Assembly: GCF_017876115.1 (NCBI RefSeq)
Contig: NZ_JAGINO010000004.1
Span: forward strand, 329,391 to 393,390
DNA: 64,000 nucleotides
Reading direction: 5' to 3'
Source: Azospirillum picis
Lineage (GTDB): Bacteria > Pseudomonadota > Alphaproteobacteria > Azospirillales > Azospirillaceae
Part shown: piece by piece, positions 34,495-43,762 of the stretch
Position numbering within the stretch: the first letter of the stretch is position 1
How the letters are laid out: every line of letters starts with the position of its first letter
Translations under genes and position numbers: made by a program
Notes under the pieces: generated by a model
The model's database searches: none
Seen by the model: the letters and a program-made list of their open reading frames with translations, nothing else
Told to the model about the DNA's origin: nothing

Positions 34495-35241
34495 ATGCAT
34501 CGACTGATTCTGCTGCGTCACGGCCAGAGCGTGTGGAATGCGGAAGACCGCTTCACCGGATGGACCGATGTCGGCCTGACCGACCGCGGCATCGCAGAGA
34601 CGCGGCAGGCCGCCGCGCTGCTGAAGGAGGCCGGCATGGACGTGGACATCGCCTTCACGTCCGTCCTGAGCCGTGCCATCGAGACGCTGCACATCGTGCT
34701 GCGCGACATGGACCGGCTGTGGCTGCCGGTGCATAAGCACTGGCGGTTGAACGAGCGGCATTACGGCGCGTTGCAGGGTCTCAACAAAGCGGAAACCGCC
34801 GAACGCCACGGCGCCGACCAGGTGTTCCAGTGGCGGCGCAGTTGGGACGTGCCGCCACCGCCGATCGAGCCGGACGATCGGCGCTCGGCCGTCATCGACC
34901 GCCGCTATGACGGCATCGCCACATCCAACCTGCCGCGTGGCGAAAGCCTGAAGGACACCACCGCACGGGTGGTCCCATACTGGACCGAAACGATCAGCCC
35001 CGCGCTGCGCCTCGGTTCCCGCGTGCTGGTGTCGGCGCACGGCAACAGCCTGCGCGCATTGGTGAAGCACCTGGACAATGTCGCCGACCAGGACATTCCC
35101 CTGTTCGAGATTCCGACCAGCCGCCCGCTGGTCTACGAGCTGGGCGCCGACCTGATGCCGCTGCGCCGTTACTTCCTCGGCGAGGGCGGCACCGTCGAAG
35201 AGATCACCTGGCCGAAGCCGGAGCCGGGCGCGGCGGCCTGA
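34495..35241 (+). CDS. gpmA: 2,3-bisphosphoglycerate-dependent phosphoglycerate mutase
   Basis: 248 residues, the usual length for the family. It interconverts 3- and 2-phosphoglycerate in glycolysis and gluconeogenesis. The phosphohistidine motif is LILLRHGQSVWN at residues 4-15, followed by RFTGWTDVGLTDRG, the acid Glu in WRLNERHYGALQGLNK, and the second His in LVSAHGNSLRALVKHL. GGGAG lies eight bases before the ATG. It is convergent with the helicase gene and is probably transcribed alone. Confidence 0.95.
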   Translation: MHRLILLRHGQSVWNAEDRFTGWTDVGLTDRGIAETRQAAALLKEAGMDVDIAFTSVLSRAIETLHIVLRDMDRLWLPVHKHWRLNERHYGALQGLNKAETAERHGADQVFQWRRSWDVPPPPIEPDDRRSAVIDRRYDGIATSNLPRGESLKDTTARVVPYWTETISPALRLGSRVLVSAHGNSLRALVKHLDNVADQDIPLFEIPTSRPLVYELGADLMPLRRYFLGEGGTVEEITWPKPEPGAAA

Positions 35242-35314
35242 AGCACGGCGCTGCCGGCTTTCCCCCGCCACCGCACGCGCCCCCGCCCCTGCCTCCGCCT
35301 CTCGCGCCGCACTC

Positions 35315-37582
35315 CTATCGCCGGCGCCCCGCAGCCCTCTCCCGTCCCGGGAGGGGGCTCTTCCTGCCGTCCCTGCCCGCACCATGATGGAAATGTTGCG
35401 GGTGGGCGTCGGTCTTTTCGCCGCCCGCCTTCTCCGGCCGTTCCGCCCCGCCGCGCCGGCCGCCGCGACGCTCCTCGACCCGACTGCCGTAGCAGGCGTC
35501 GCAGACACGGAAGCGATGGTTGGCCTTCAGCCGGGTGCCGCAGACCGGACAGGCCCGGGCCAGCGACCGTTCCGCCAGCGTCCGTTCGATGAAGGCGTTG
35601 AGATGCGCTCGGCGTTCCTGGCACAGATCCATCTCGGGATAGGCGTCGGGAAACCGGTAGGCCAGCCAGGCATAGGCGGTCAGCTCCTTCACCGCCCGCT
35701 CGGCCTTCTCGAGTTCCACGTCGGTTCCGACATTGTGACGGAACCGCTCCGCCGCGTCGGGGGCGCTGTTGCGAAGTCCCTTGCCCTGGTTGATCGCCCA
35801 GCCGCCCAGAAGGCGGAGGTTGTTCTGGTCGCGGGTGTCGATCGGGCAGCGGGCCAGCATGTCGCGGTCAGCCAACGGCAGCCTGGCGCGGTCAACCGCG
35901 GCGGCGGCCTGGATGCGCTGCTCCAGATCGGTCATGCGGAAGGTCTGGTTGGCGCGCAGAAGTTCCTGGCCGGCGGTGCGCAGCACCTTGGCGAGGCTGT
36001 CGGTGTCCAGTTCGCGGGCGATCGCCTCGACATGGCTGAGGTTGGGGGAGATCCACGAACGCGGGTCCTCCGGCGGCACCGGCGGCGAGGTCAGCGCCCG
36101 GCGGACCGGATTGATGTTCTCTCCCTCCAGCACGGCGACACGCCCGTCCTCATGCATGCCGAACCGGCCGGCGCGGCCGCCGATCTGCCGGATCTCCGAC
36201 GGAGTCAGTTCGCGCTCCTCGCGCCCGTCATATTTGCGGGTGGTGGAGAGAACGACGCGGGCCACCGGCAGGTTCAGCCCCATGCCGATGGCGTCGGTCG
36301 CCACCAGGACGTCGGCGGTCCCGTCACGGAAACGGCGCGCCTCGGCCCGCCGGACTTCCGGCGACAGGGCACCATAGATGACGGCGACGTTATGCCCACG
36401 CCCAAGCAGGTCGTGCCGCAGGGCCATCACGTCCTTGCGCGAGAAGGCGATGAGCGCGTCACCCGACTTCACCTCCGACAGCTTCACGCGCTCTTCCTGC
36501 ACGCGCAACGGCGACTTGCGCGTGAATTCGACGACCTCGAGTTCCTCGCCCAATGCATCGGCCAGGCGCTTGAGGTAGGGGATGGCGTCCGCCGAGCCGG
36601 TCATCAGGATTTCGGGCGCGGCGACCCCCGCGACGGCCTGGGTCCAGGCCCAGCCGCGGTCGGGGTCGCCGATCATCTGGATCTCGTCGATGACGCAGGC
36701 CCCCCACACCTTGACCGTGTTGACCATCTCGATGGTCGAGGAGGTGAAGGAGGCTCCCGGCCGGACGTCGCGTTCCTCGCCCGTGACCAGGCTGCACGGC
36801 CGGCCCCGCGTCTCCAGCGCCTCCTGCCCCTCCAGCGCCAGCAGACGCAGGGGAGCGAGGTAGCAGCCGCTTTCCGCCTCCGCCAGCCGGTCCATGGCGG
36901 CGTGCGTCTTGCCGGAATTCGTCGGGCCCACGAACAGCCGCAGCTTGCGCACCATCGCGCGGGCGGTGGCGAAGCTGTCGAGATAGACGCCCATCCCCGA
37001 GGCGGTTTCCAGCCGCTCGCGCCGAACCTTCAGGCCGGCCCGCGCCGCACTGGTGGAGAATGCCTCCTCCATCGCGTCCAGCAGCGTCTGCAGGCGCGGG
37101 ATGCGCCCGCCGAAGCCGACCACGCGGCCCAACTCGTCCGCGAACCCCTTGGGCCGCCAGGACTCCCCGAAGCCGGCCGCCCGTTGCGCCATCGAGGCGA
37201 ACCAGCCGTCGACCCGTGCCTTGGCCTTCTCGATGGCGGGCGAGGACAGACAGGCTGCCTTCACCTTCTTGCCGAGCGCCTTCGCCTGCGGCCGGCCAAA
37301 GCCCTCGTCGCTGGTCAGCAGGCCCCACAGCTCGGCTTCGACCTCCGGCAGGGGGCCGAGGGCCACCTTGAAGCGCAGCTTCAGCTTGCGGTCGGTGCCG
37401 GGGACCGACACCGGATGGACCACCGCCACCGACCAGCGGGCCGGCGTGCTGTCCCGGTCCACCTCGATGCCGTCGCCGCGCACGACGGCCGCCACCGCGC
37501 GCAACGCCTCGCGGCGGTCGAATTCGTCGGCCGTGCCGGGGGTGCGGTCGGGACCCGGGCTGTCGGGGGTATCGTCGGTCAT
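35315..37582 (-). CDS. SUV3-type ATP-dependent RNA/DNA helicase
   Basis: 755 residues from the ATG at 37582. The superfamily 2 motifs fit the SUV3 group: Walker A FVGPTNSGKTHAAMD (about 222), YLAPLRLLALEG, SSTIEMVN, DExH-type VIDEIQMIGD, ILMTGSADA, then VIYGALSPEVRR, VLVATDAIGMGLNLP and QIGGRAGRFG. A C-terminal zinc-ribbon-like segment has CPVCGTRLKANHRFRVCDAC, followed by a basic tail. SUV3 proteins unwind RNA in mitochondrial degradosomes; alphaproteobacterial homologues are common but their role is less clear. Confidence 0.9.
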   Translation of the reverse strand: MTDDTPDSPGPDRTPGTADEFDRREALRAVAAVVRGDGIEVDRDSTPARWSVAVVHPVSVPGTDRKLKLRFKVALGPLPEVEAELWGLLTSDEGFGRPQAKALGKKVKAACLSSPAIEKAKARVDGWFASMAQRAAGFGESWRPKGFADELGRVVGFGGRIPRLQTLLDAMEEAFSTSAARAGLKVRRERLETASGMGVYLDSFATARAMVRKLRLFVGPTNSGKTHAAMDRLAEAESGCYLAPLRLLALEGQEALETRGRPCSLVTGEERDVRPGASFTSSTIEMVNTVKVWGACVIDEIQMIGDPDRGWAWTQAVAGVAAPEILMTGSADAIPYLKRLADALGEELEVVEFTRKSPLRVQEERVKLSEVKSGDALIAFSRKDVMALRHDLLGRGHNVAVIYGALSPEVRRAEARRFRDGTADVLVATDAIGMGLNLPVARVVLSTTRKYDGREERELTPSEIRQIGGRAGRFGMHEDGRVAVLEGENINPVRRALTSPPVPPEDPRSWISPNLSHVEAIARELDTDSLAKVLRTAGQELLRANQTFRMTDLEQRIQAAAAVDRARLPLADRDMLARCPIDTRDQNNLRLLGGWAINQGKGLRNSAPDAAERFRHNVGTDVELEKAERAVKELTAYAWLAYRFPDAYPEMDLCQERRAHLNAFIERTLAERSLARACPVCGTRLKANHRFRVCDACYGSRVEERRGGRRGGAERPEKAGGEKTDAHPQHFHHGAGRDGRKSPLPGRERAAGRRR

Positions 37583-37909
37583 AGCTGTTCTTTTCTTGGA
37601 AATAGTCCGGTCATGCAAGGTCAACCGCCGCATCGGCCAGTTGGTATCGTCTTATGACGCCGGAACTCCTCTTATGGGATGGGCTGGCTGTTTCGGCAAG
37701 CCGTTTCCCCTTCTTGAGCGAGCCCGGGCTAATTCGAATCCGTCACCGCTTCGCCGATCTCGCCCGTGCGAAAAGGGGGGAGGACCGGCCACATAGAGCC
37801 ACGCGGGTTTGCTGGTCCGTCCCCAACGGGTTAGCCGCCGCCCTCCGGCGCAGATGATGCGCCGGCACGGCCAACGCTTTGTGATGCCTTCACTTTTCGG
37901 GAGATGCGC
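37583..37909. other. Divergent promoter region, helicase/polysaccharide cluster
   Basis: About 330 bases between the helicase gene (minus) and the first polysaccharide gene (plus). It must contain both promoters, but no clear elements were recognised. A TTCGAATCC string at about 37732 is not part of a tRNA. Confidence 0.4.
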
Positions 37910-38728
37910 ATGCCGAATCCTCGTGACGTCCTTGAACTGATCGAGCGCATGCGGTGCATTTCGAGCGATACCGAGCGCCACCGGCTGGTGGAGGAACTCG
38001 GCGCCGTCAGCCGTCCGACAGTGCTGTCCTTCCTGAACGCGCACGGCGTGAACGTCTGCATGGGATCGGATGCAGCACTGGCCGCCTTCCGCGCCTCCGA
38101 CGTGCTGCTGCGCGACGGCATCGGCATGCAGGCGGTGCTGCCGGCCCTGAACCGGCCGGTCGGCCTCAACATGAACGGCACCGACTTCATTCCGCTCCTG
38201 CTGAGGACGCTCGGCGCACGCAACGTCGCGATCTACGGCACCGCCACCCCCTGGCTCGACCGCGCCCGCGCGGTGCTGGAGGAAACGACGCCGCACCGCT
38301 ACGCCGACCTCCAGCACGGCTTCCATCCGGCCGAGCATTACGTCGACCGGGCGAGGACGCAGCGGCCGGACCTGATCCTGCTCGCCATGGGCATGCCCAA
38401 GCAGGAGGAGGTTGCGGCGCTGCTGAAGCGGTCGCTCGACCATCCCGTCCTGATCGTCAATGGCGGGGCCATCGTCGATTTCCTGGCCGGACGCTTCAAA
38501 CGCGCGCCGGACGCGGTCCAGCGCTCGGGCCTGGAGTGGGCCTTCCGCCTCGCCCAGGAGCCGCGGCGCCTGTTCCGCCGCTATTGCATCGGTGCCTTCG
38601 GCTTCGCCTGGAGCACCCTTCGTCTTCGTCGTGCCGCCTCTCTCCGTACCCGTGGGGCCGCCCCCGCTGCGACCGGCCCGAACACGCCGTCACCGATCCA
38701 GCGGTCGCCTATCCAGAAGGAGCTTTAA
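37910..38728 (+). CDS. WecG/TagA/CpsF-family glycosyltransferase
   Basis: 272 residues from the ATG at 37910, chosen over the ATG at 37904 because it sits six bases after GGGAG. Family motifs are visible: NAHGVNVCMGSD, LLRDGIGM, RPVGLNMNGTDFIPLLL, AIYGTATPWLDRA and LILLAMGMPKQEE, with IVNGGAIVDFLAGRFKRAP toward the end. Members transfer ManNAc-type sugars to a lipid-linked acceptor on the cytoplasmic membrane face. It is the first gene of the exopolysaccharide cluster, three bases before the Wzc gene. The donor sugar is not certain. Confidence 0.88.
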   Translation: MPNPRDVLELIERMRCISSDTERHRLVEELGAVSRPTVLSFLNAHGVNVCMGSDAALAAFRASDVLLRDGIGMQAVLPALNRPVGLNMNGTDFIPLLLRTLGARNVAIYGTATPWLDRARAVLEETTPHRYADLQHGFHPAEHYVDRARTQRPDLILLAMGMPKQEEVAALLKRSLDHPVLIVNGGAIVDFLAGRFKRAPDAVQRSGLEWAFRLAQEPRRLFRRYCIGAFGFAWSTLRLRRAASLRTRGAAPAATGPNTPSPIQRSPIQKEL

Positions 38729-38731
38729 GAC

Positions 38732-41062
38732 GTGGAAAACCTGCCCCAGATCAACAACGGCGGCCCGCCGGCTCCGGCGTGGCCCTCCCATGTCGGCCAC
38801 CCGGCGCGTGAGTTCGATGGTCCGGCTCCGGCGATGGGTCCCGATTTCCGTTTCATCCTGCGCGTGCTGGCGGCGCACAAGACGCTGATCGCCGTCATCG
38901 TGCTGGCCTTGACCGCCGTCTCGGCCTTCGGCGTGTCGCTGATGAAGGACAAGTACACATCGGAAGCCCTTCTGCTGGTCGATAACCGGCAGGTGCGCGT
39001 GGTCAGCGCCGAGGAGCAGGCCCTCAACTCCATCGCTCCCGAGGACGGTGCGATCCTCAGCGAGATCGAGATCCTCAAGTCCAACGCGGTCCTGACGCAG
39101 GCGATCCAGGACCTGAAGCTCGCCACCAATCCCGAGTTCAACCCGCCGGTCCAGGCCGACGAGAGCAAGCCCTTCGTCGAGCGTGCGACCGCCTGGGCGC
39201 GTGAGCAGGCCCACGGCGTCTGGGGCGACGACGTCCCCGGCGTGATCCAGGCCGTGCTGGCCCACGGCGACGGCATGACCCACGATGCCCAGTTGCGCGA
39301 GACCCGTGCCGCCAACAGCATCGACGGCGTGCTCGACATCGTCCGCCGCAACCTCGAGGTCGCCATCGTCGGCCGGTCGCGCGTGATCCAGGTCCGTTAC
39401 ACCGCCCGCGATCCGGAACTGGCCCAGCAGGTGGTCGACACCGTCGTGCACCGCTACATGGAAACGCGCCAGCAGATGGACCGCGACCTCTCCACCAGCG
39501 CCATCGCCTGGCTTGAGGATCGCATCACCACGCTGCGCAAGGAAGTCGCGGAAGCCGACAACAAGGTCGACGCCGTGCGCTTCAAGGCCGGCCTCGTCAA
39601 GAACGGCAACAACGGCCTGATGGCCACCACCGAACTGGAGCAGGCCCGCCTGCGCCTGGCCGAAGCCTCGGCCAACCGCGCCCGCGCCGTCGCCCAGGCC
39701 CAGGCCCTGGAGCGCAGCTCCGCCAACGGCGGCAGCCTCGCCTCGCCGGTCGTGGCCCAGTTGCGCGCCACCGTCGCCGCCATCTCCACCGAACTGGCCC
39801 AGCTCTCGCGCCAGTACGGCCCCAAGCACCCGCGCATCCAGGAGCTGCAGGCCCGCCTGAACGAAGCCAACTCCTCGCTGCAGCAGGAAGTCCGGCACGA
39901 GATCGCCGGCGTCCGCGAGGCCGCCAACGTCGCGGTCGAGCAGGAAAACGCCCTGAAGGGCATGATCGCCAAGCTGGAGTCCGGCTACCAGACCATGGCC
40001 GAAGAGGCCGTGCCGCTGCGCACGCTGGAAGCCGAGGCCGCCGCCAAGCGTCAGCTTCTGGACAGCCTCCTGGCCCGCCTGGAAGAGGTGCAGGCCCAGC
40101 AGGACAACCGCGCCTTCCCGACGGCCGTCAAGCTGGTGTCGGCGCCGCAGGTCCCGCATGAGCCGTCGGGTCCCTTCCGCGTGCTGCTCCTGCTCGCCGG
40201 GTTCGTCGCCTCGCTCGCCATCGCCGTCTTCATCGTCTTCGGCGTCGAGCTGTTCCAGCGCCGCATCCGCACCCCGGACGCCGTGCGCCGCATCCTGGGC
40301 GTCGGCTCGGTCCACATCGTCCCGCACCACTCCACCCGCGGCTCCCGCGGCCGCCTCGACCAGCTCTTCCAGAAGCATCCCTTCTCGCTCTTCGCGGAGT
40401 CGATGCGCGCCCTCTACCGCAACAACCTGTCTGATCTGGGTCCGGTCGGCTCGATCGCCGTCACCTCGGCCCGCCCGCAGGACGGCAAGACCTCGATGAG
40501 CCTGGCCATCGCCCAGGTCGCGGCCCAGGCCGGCCGCCGGGTGGTGGTGGTCGACACCGACTTCCGCCGGTCGCGCATCGACAGCCTGTTCAACCTGTCG
40601 GCCAAGAAGGGTCTGTCGGACTGGATCTCGGGCACCGCGACGCTGGACGAGATCGTCCACGGCAGCGACGACGCTCCCTACGCCATGATCCCGGCCGGCC
40701 GGCTGATGCCGGAGACGCTGGACCGCTTCAACGTCGACGGTCTGGTGCACCTGATGGCCGGCCTGTCGCCGCACTTCGACCTGGTGGTGTTCGACACCGC
40801 CCCGGCGCTGGCCGTGTCGGATGCCCGCATCGTCTGCGGCGCCGCCTCCAAGGTGATGTTCGTCAGCCGCTGGGGCCACACCACCGCCAGCGACCTGCAG
40901 GCGATCGCCGACCTCGGCCCGATCGACCACTCCAAGTTCGTGGCGGTGATGACCGACGTGAACCTGAAGAAGGCGGCCTCGCGCGGCTACCAGGGTCCCT
41001 ACAACAGCTACATGGCGACCCGGAAGTACTACGGCGATACCAGCCTGCGGGCGGCGCCGTAA
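38732..41062 (+). CDS. wzc: Wzc/ExoP-type polysaccharide co-polymerase and tyrosine autokinase
   Basis: 776 residues from a GTG, with GGAG nine bases before. An N-terminal membrane segment (LIAVIVLALTAVSAFGVSL), a long periplasmic coiled coil (about 230-450) and a second membrane segment (VLLLLAGFVASLAIAVFIVF) form the Wzz-type chain-length part. The cytoplasmic domain is a BY-kinase: Walker A TSARPQDGKTSMSLA, Walker A' VVVVDTDFRRSR, Walker B LVVFDTAP, and a C-terminal tyrosine cluster (GYQGPYNSYMATRKYYGD) for autophosphorylation. It controls polymer length and export. The outer-membrane partner Wza is not in the window. Confidence 0.92.
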   Translation: MENLPQINNGGPPAPAWPSHVGHPAREFDGPAPAMGPDFRFILRVLAAHKTLIAVIVLALTAVSAFGVSLMKDKYTSEALLLVDNRQVRVVSAEEQALNSIAPEDGAILSEIEILKSNAVLTQAIQDLKLATNPEFNPPVQADESKPFVERATAWAREQAHGVWGDDVPGVIQAVLAHGDGMTHDAQLRETRAANSIDGVLDIVRRNLEVAIVGRSRVIQVRYTARDPELAQQVVDTVVHRYMETRQQMDRDLSTSAIAWLEDRITTLRKEVAEADNKVDAVRFKAGLVKNGNNGLMATTELEQARLRLAEASANRARAVAQAQALERSSANGGSLASPVVAQLRATVAAISTELAQLSRQYGPKHPRIQELQARLNEANSSLQQEVRHEIAGVREAANVAVEQENALKGMIAKLESGYQTMAEEAVPLRTLEAEAAAKRQLLDSLLARLEEVQAQQDNRAFPTAVKLVSAPQVPHEPSGPFRVLLLLAGFVASLAIAVFIVFGVELFQRRIRTPDAVRRILGVGSVHIVPHHSTRGSRGRLDQLFQKHPFSLFAESMRALYRNNLSDLGPVGSIAVTSARPQDGKTSMSLAIAQVAAQAGRRVVVVDTDFRRSRIDSLFNLSAKKGLSDWISGTATLDEIVHGSDDAPYAMIPAGRLMPETLDRFNVDGLVHLMAGLSPHFDLVVFDTAPALAVSDARIVCGAASKVMFVSRWGHTTASDLQAIADLGPIDHSKFVAVMTDVNLKKAASRGYQGPYNSYMATRKYYGDTSLRAAP

Positions 41063-41096
41063 GCGGGTCGGCCTGAAGCTCCTTCGACCTTGAGCA

Positions 41097-41140
41097 CCCC
41101 TTCCCTTCGGACGCTCCGGCGCCGGAGGGAAGGGGCTTTT
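41097..41140 (+). terminator. Terminator after wzc
   Basis: CCCCTTCCCTTCGG pairs with CCGGAGGGAAGGGG (14 bp with one wobble pair), followed by CTTTTC. It starts 35 bases after the wzc stop. Confidence 0.85.
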
Positions 41141-41175
41141 CATGACCGGCCCCCGCGCCTCCACGGAGTCCCTTC

Positions 41176-42453
41176 ATGAGCCTGTCTCCCAAGCTTTCCC
41201 TTCCCTCCCGCTTGCCCAGCCGGCGCGAGTTGCTGTGGACCGCCGCCGCCGGGGTCGTCCTGGCGAGCTGCCGCGGCGCCTCCGGCCCGACCACCGCCGA
41301 GGCCGCGTCGCCTGCCGGCGATGCCGCCCCGGCGGTGACGCTGCGCGATGCCTGCCGCGCGCTCGGGATCCGCCACGGCGCCGCGCGCGACCATTACATC
41401 GAGCCGGAAGACCCGATGCTCGACCGCCTGATGGCGCGGGAATGCGATGTCGTCACGCCGGAGAACGGCGGCAAATGGGGCGTCTTCCAGCCGTCGGAGG
41501 GACAATACGACTGGCGGCGCTTCGATGCGGCGGTGGAGCTGGCACGCTCGATCGGCGCCACGCCGAACTGGCACACGATCATCTGGCAGCATATGGGCAT
41601 GCCGCCCTACATGAAGCTGCCGGCCGGGCGGCAGGCGGAACTGGGCATCTCCGAAGGCGCCTACTTCTCGCCCGACGGCACCCTCAGCGAGGAGAATGTC
41701 TGGTCGCGCTTCACCGGCGTCGTGGACGCCGTCAAGCAGCGCTACGGCGACATCTTCTATCGCATCGACGTCGCCAACGAGGTCTTCTTCTGGGAGACCG
41801 CCGAGAGCCACCCCCGCCAGCAGGACCGCTTCGGCTTCCGCCGCGGCATGTGGTGGGTCGCCGCCGGCGGGGCGGACAAGGGCCCGGAATGGCTCGACCC
41901 CTTCTTCCGGCAGGTCCATGCCGCCTTCCCAAAGGCGAAGCTCGTGCTGAACGAGTTCGGCATCGAGATCGACGAGGGATGGCAGCAGCGCAAGCGCGCC
42001 TATCTGCTCGACTGGCTGACCGGTGCGGTCCGTCGCGGCGTCCCGATCCACGGCATCGGGTTGCAGAGCCACCTGATCGCCGGGAAGCCCTACGACAGCG
42101 ACGGCATGCGCAAGTTCCTGCGCGCGGTCGACAAGCTGGGGCTGTCCGTCCACCTCACCGAGATGGACGTCGACGAGACGCGTCTGCCGGTCTCCTGGTC
42201 GCGCGAGGAGAAGGACCGCACGATGGCGCTGCTGGCCCGCCGCTATCTCGCGGACGTGCTGAACAACGCCAAGCTGGAAGAGCTGTGCTGGTGGCACCTG
42301 CGCTCCGACCTGAACTTCATCGCACGCGAGCACCCGGCCCTGCGCCCCCACCCGTCCCCCTATGACGAACAGTCGCGTCCACTGCCGCTCTACGCCTCGG
42401 TGGTCGAGACGCTTCGCGACAAGGCCCGCACCGGAAAGGCGCGTTCGGGTTAG
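41176..42453 (+). CDS. Endo-beta-xylanase-like glycoside hydrolase, family 10
   Basis: 425 residues. The N-terminus has a Tat-like signal (SRRELLWTAAAGVVLASC) ending in a possible lipobox, so the enzyme is probably exported and may be a lipoprotein. The GH10 barrel shows MARECDVVTPENGGKWGVFQP, HTIIWQH, the acid/base Glu in DVANEVFFWE (about 202), GLQSHLIAG, the nucleophile Glu in HLTEMDVDET (about 329) and LCWWHLRSDLN. GH10 enzymes cut beta-1,4-xylan; inside an exopolysaccharide cluster the substrate may be the cell's own polymer. GGAG lies seven bases before the ATG. Confidence 0.9.
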   Translation: MSLSPKLSLPSRLPSRRELLWTAAAGVVLASCRGASGPTTAEAASPAGDAAPAVTLRDACRALGIRHGAARDHYIEPEDPMLDRLMARECDVVTPENGGKWGVFQPSEGQYDWRRFDAAVELARSIGATPNWHTIIWQHMGMPPYMKLPAGRQAELGISEGAYFSPDGTLSEENVWSRFTGVVDAVKQRYGDIFYRIDVANEVFFWETAESHPRQQDRFGFRRGMWWVAAGGADKGPEWLDPFFRQVHAAFPKAKLVLNEFGIEIDEGWQQRKRAYLLDWLTGAVRRGVPIHGIGLQSHLIAGKPYDSDGMRKFLRAVDKLGLSVHLTEMDVDETRLPVSWSREEKDRTMALLARRYLADVLNNAKLEELCWWHLRSDLNFIAREHPALRPHPSPYDEQSRPLPLYASVVETLRDKARTGKARSG

Positions 42454-42575
42454 GCCGCAGTCAACGGCATACGCGCTTTCGCTCCAACGGGTTTCCCGTT
42501 CGCGCCCGCTCCTCCGCCGCCTCTCCCGTTTTAGAGTAATGCTCGCGTCCGGCACCCCCTATGGAGAGGTCCATC

Positions 42576-43550
42576 GTGCACGACACCGCCGATTTGCTGC
42601 CATCGGACCGCCTTCCCGACATCCAGATGAGCGACGAGGATGTCCTCGCGCGATACCGGAGGAAATTCCATCTATCGCCCGCCTGCCAGCTCGACATGTC
42701 GATGGTGCGGCACCACTGGGATCTCGAACGGCGCCTCGCCAGGGAGCTTCTGGGCACGCCGCCGGAAGAGCGGTGGACCGCTTTCGAACAGGCCTACACC
42801 ACCCTCTACCAGAGCTGCCCGTGGCTGAACGAGGCTGAGGACGATGCCCGCACCCGCGACGACGACCTGGACTTCCGCCATTTCCTGAGCATCCTGGGCG
42901 GACCGCAGGACGTGTACGAAGTGGGTTCGGGCAAGGCCCGGCTGCTGCGCTACCTCGCCCGTCACGGCTACCGCTGCGTCGCCACGGAAGTCACGCGCGA
43001 GCGCGGCGCCGGCTGGATCGAGAAGGACGCCAACATCGAGTGGCGCTGCTGCGACGGCGTGAACTTGGCCCGCTTCGAACCGGAAGGCCGCTACGACAGC
43101 GTCATTTCCACCCATGTCGTCGAGCACCTGCATCCGGACGACGTTCCGGCCCACATGCGGAACGTGGCGGCGATCCTCAAGCCGGGCGGCAAGTACGTGC
43201 TGTGCATGCCGCACAAGTATGCCGGACCGTGCGACCTGTCGGACGTGTTCGGGCTCACCGACCCGGTCTGCATGCATCTCCGGGAATACGGCTGGGATGA
43301 AACCGCAGCCATGCTGCGCGCCGCCGGATTCGGCCGGATCGAAGCGGTCTATATCCTTCCGTATAGGCTACGCCGTCACCTCAAGCTTCACTTCGCCAGC
43401 CGCGCCTACTTCGGCTACATGCGGCTCGTGGAATCCGTGCTCGGGGCATTGCCGTTAACCCTTAATCGCAAGCTCGGAAGGATAGGGCAGCTCTTCCTGT
43501 TCCGCCCGGAGGTGTTTATCGTCGCCCATAAGGCCCCCGAACCAACCTGA
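42576..43550 (+). CDS. SAM-dependent methyltransferase
   Basis: 324 residues from a GTG at 42576, which is preceded by GGAGAGG at six bases; an in-frame ATG at 42561 has no ribosome site. The class I fold shows DVYEVGSGKARLLRYLA, a shortened motif II region, DSVISTHVVEHLHPDD and ILKPGGKYVLCMPHKYAG, with EYGWDETAAMLRAAGF after it. The N-terminal 100 residues are unrecognised. It probably methylates a sugar of the exopolysaccharide or a lipid-linked intermediate. It is followed by a terminator. Confidence 0.85.
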   Translation: MHDTADLLPSDRLPDIQMSDEDVLARYRRKFHLSPACQLDMSMVRHHWDLERRLARELLGTPPEERWTAFEQAYTTLYQSCPWLNEAEDDARTRDDDLDFRHFLSILGGPQDVYEVGSGKARLLRYLARHGYRCVATEVTRERGAGWIEKDANIEWRCCDGVNLARFEPEGRYDSVISTHVVEHLHPDDVPAHMRNVAAILKPGGKYVLCMPHKYAGPCDLSDVFGLTDPVCMHLREYGWDETAAMLRAAGFGRIEAVYILPYRLRRHLKLHFASRAYFGYMRLVESVLGALPLTLNRKLGRIGQLFLFRPEVFIVAHKAPEPT

Positions 43551-43596
43551 AGGTCGGGAAAAACTCCTTGTAAATCAGTATATTAGTCGGTGACCT

Positions 43597-43637
43597 AACC
43601 CCTTTGTTGCTGCAAAGCATCGGCAAAGGGGTTTTTC
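43597..43637 (+). terminator. Terminator after the methyltransferase gene
   Basis: AACCCCTTTG and CAAAGGGGTT (10-bp perfect stem, 17-base loop) run into TTTTT, starting 47 bases after the stop codon. It separates the gene from the GH5 gene. Confidence 0.8.
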
Positions 43638-43762
43638 GTGTCTCATTCTTTTCACAAGCGGGAGTGGCATTTGGGTCTCATTTCGCTAAAATCCGAAATA
43701 CCTCATTAACCTTTTCCGGCGAGATTGGTCTCAAGCGAAACACGGAAAAGAGGATATATCCA

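Noticed and set aside
35384..37657. A 757-codon plus-strand frame opposite the helicase gene
   Set aside because: The helicase motifs on the minus strand are complete; the antisense frame is a composition artefact.
37715..37770. A TTCGAATCC string that resembles a tRNA T-loop
   Set aside because: The flanking bases do not form a T-stem, acceptor stem or anticodon arm on either strand.
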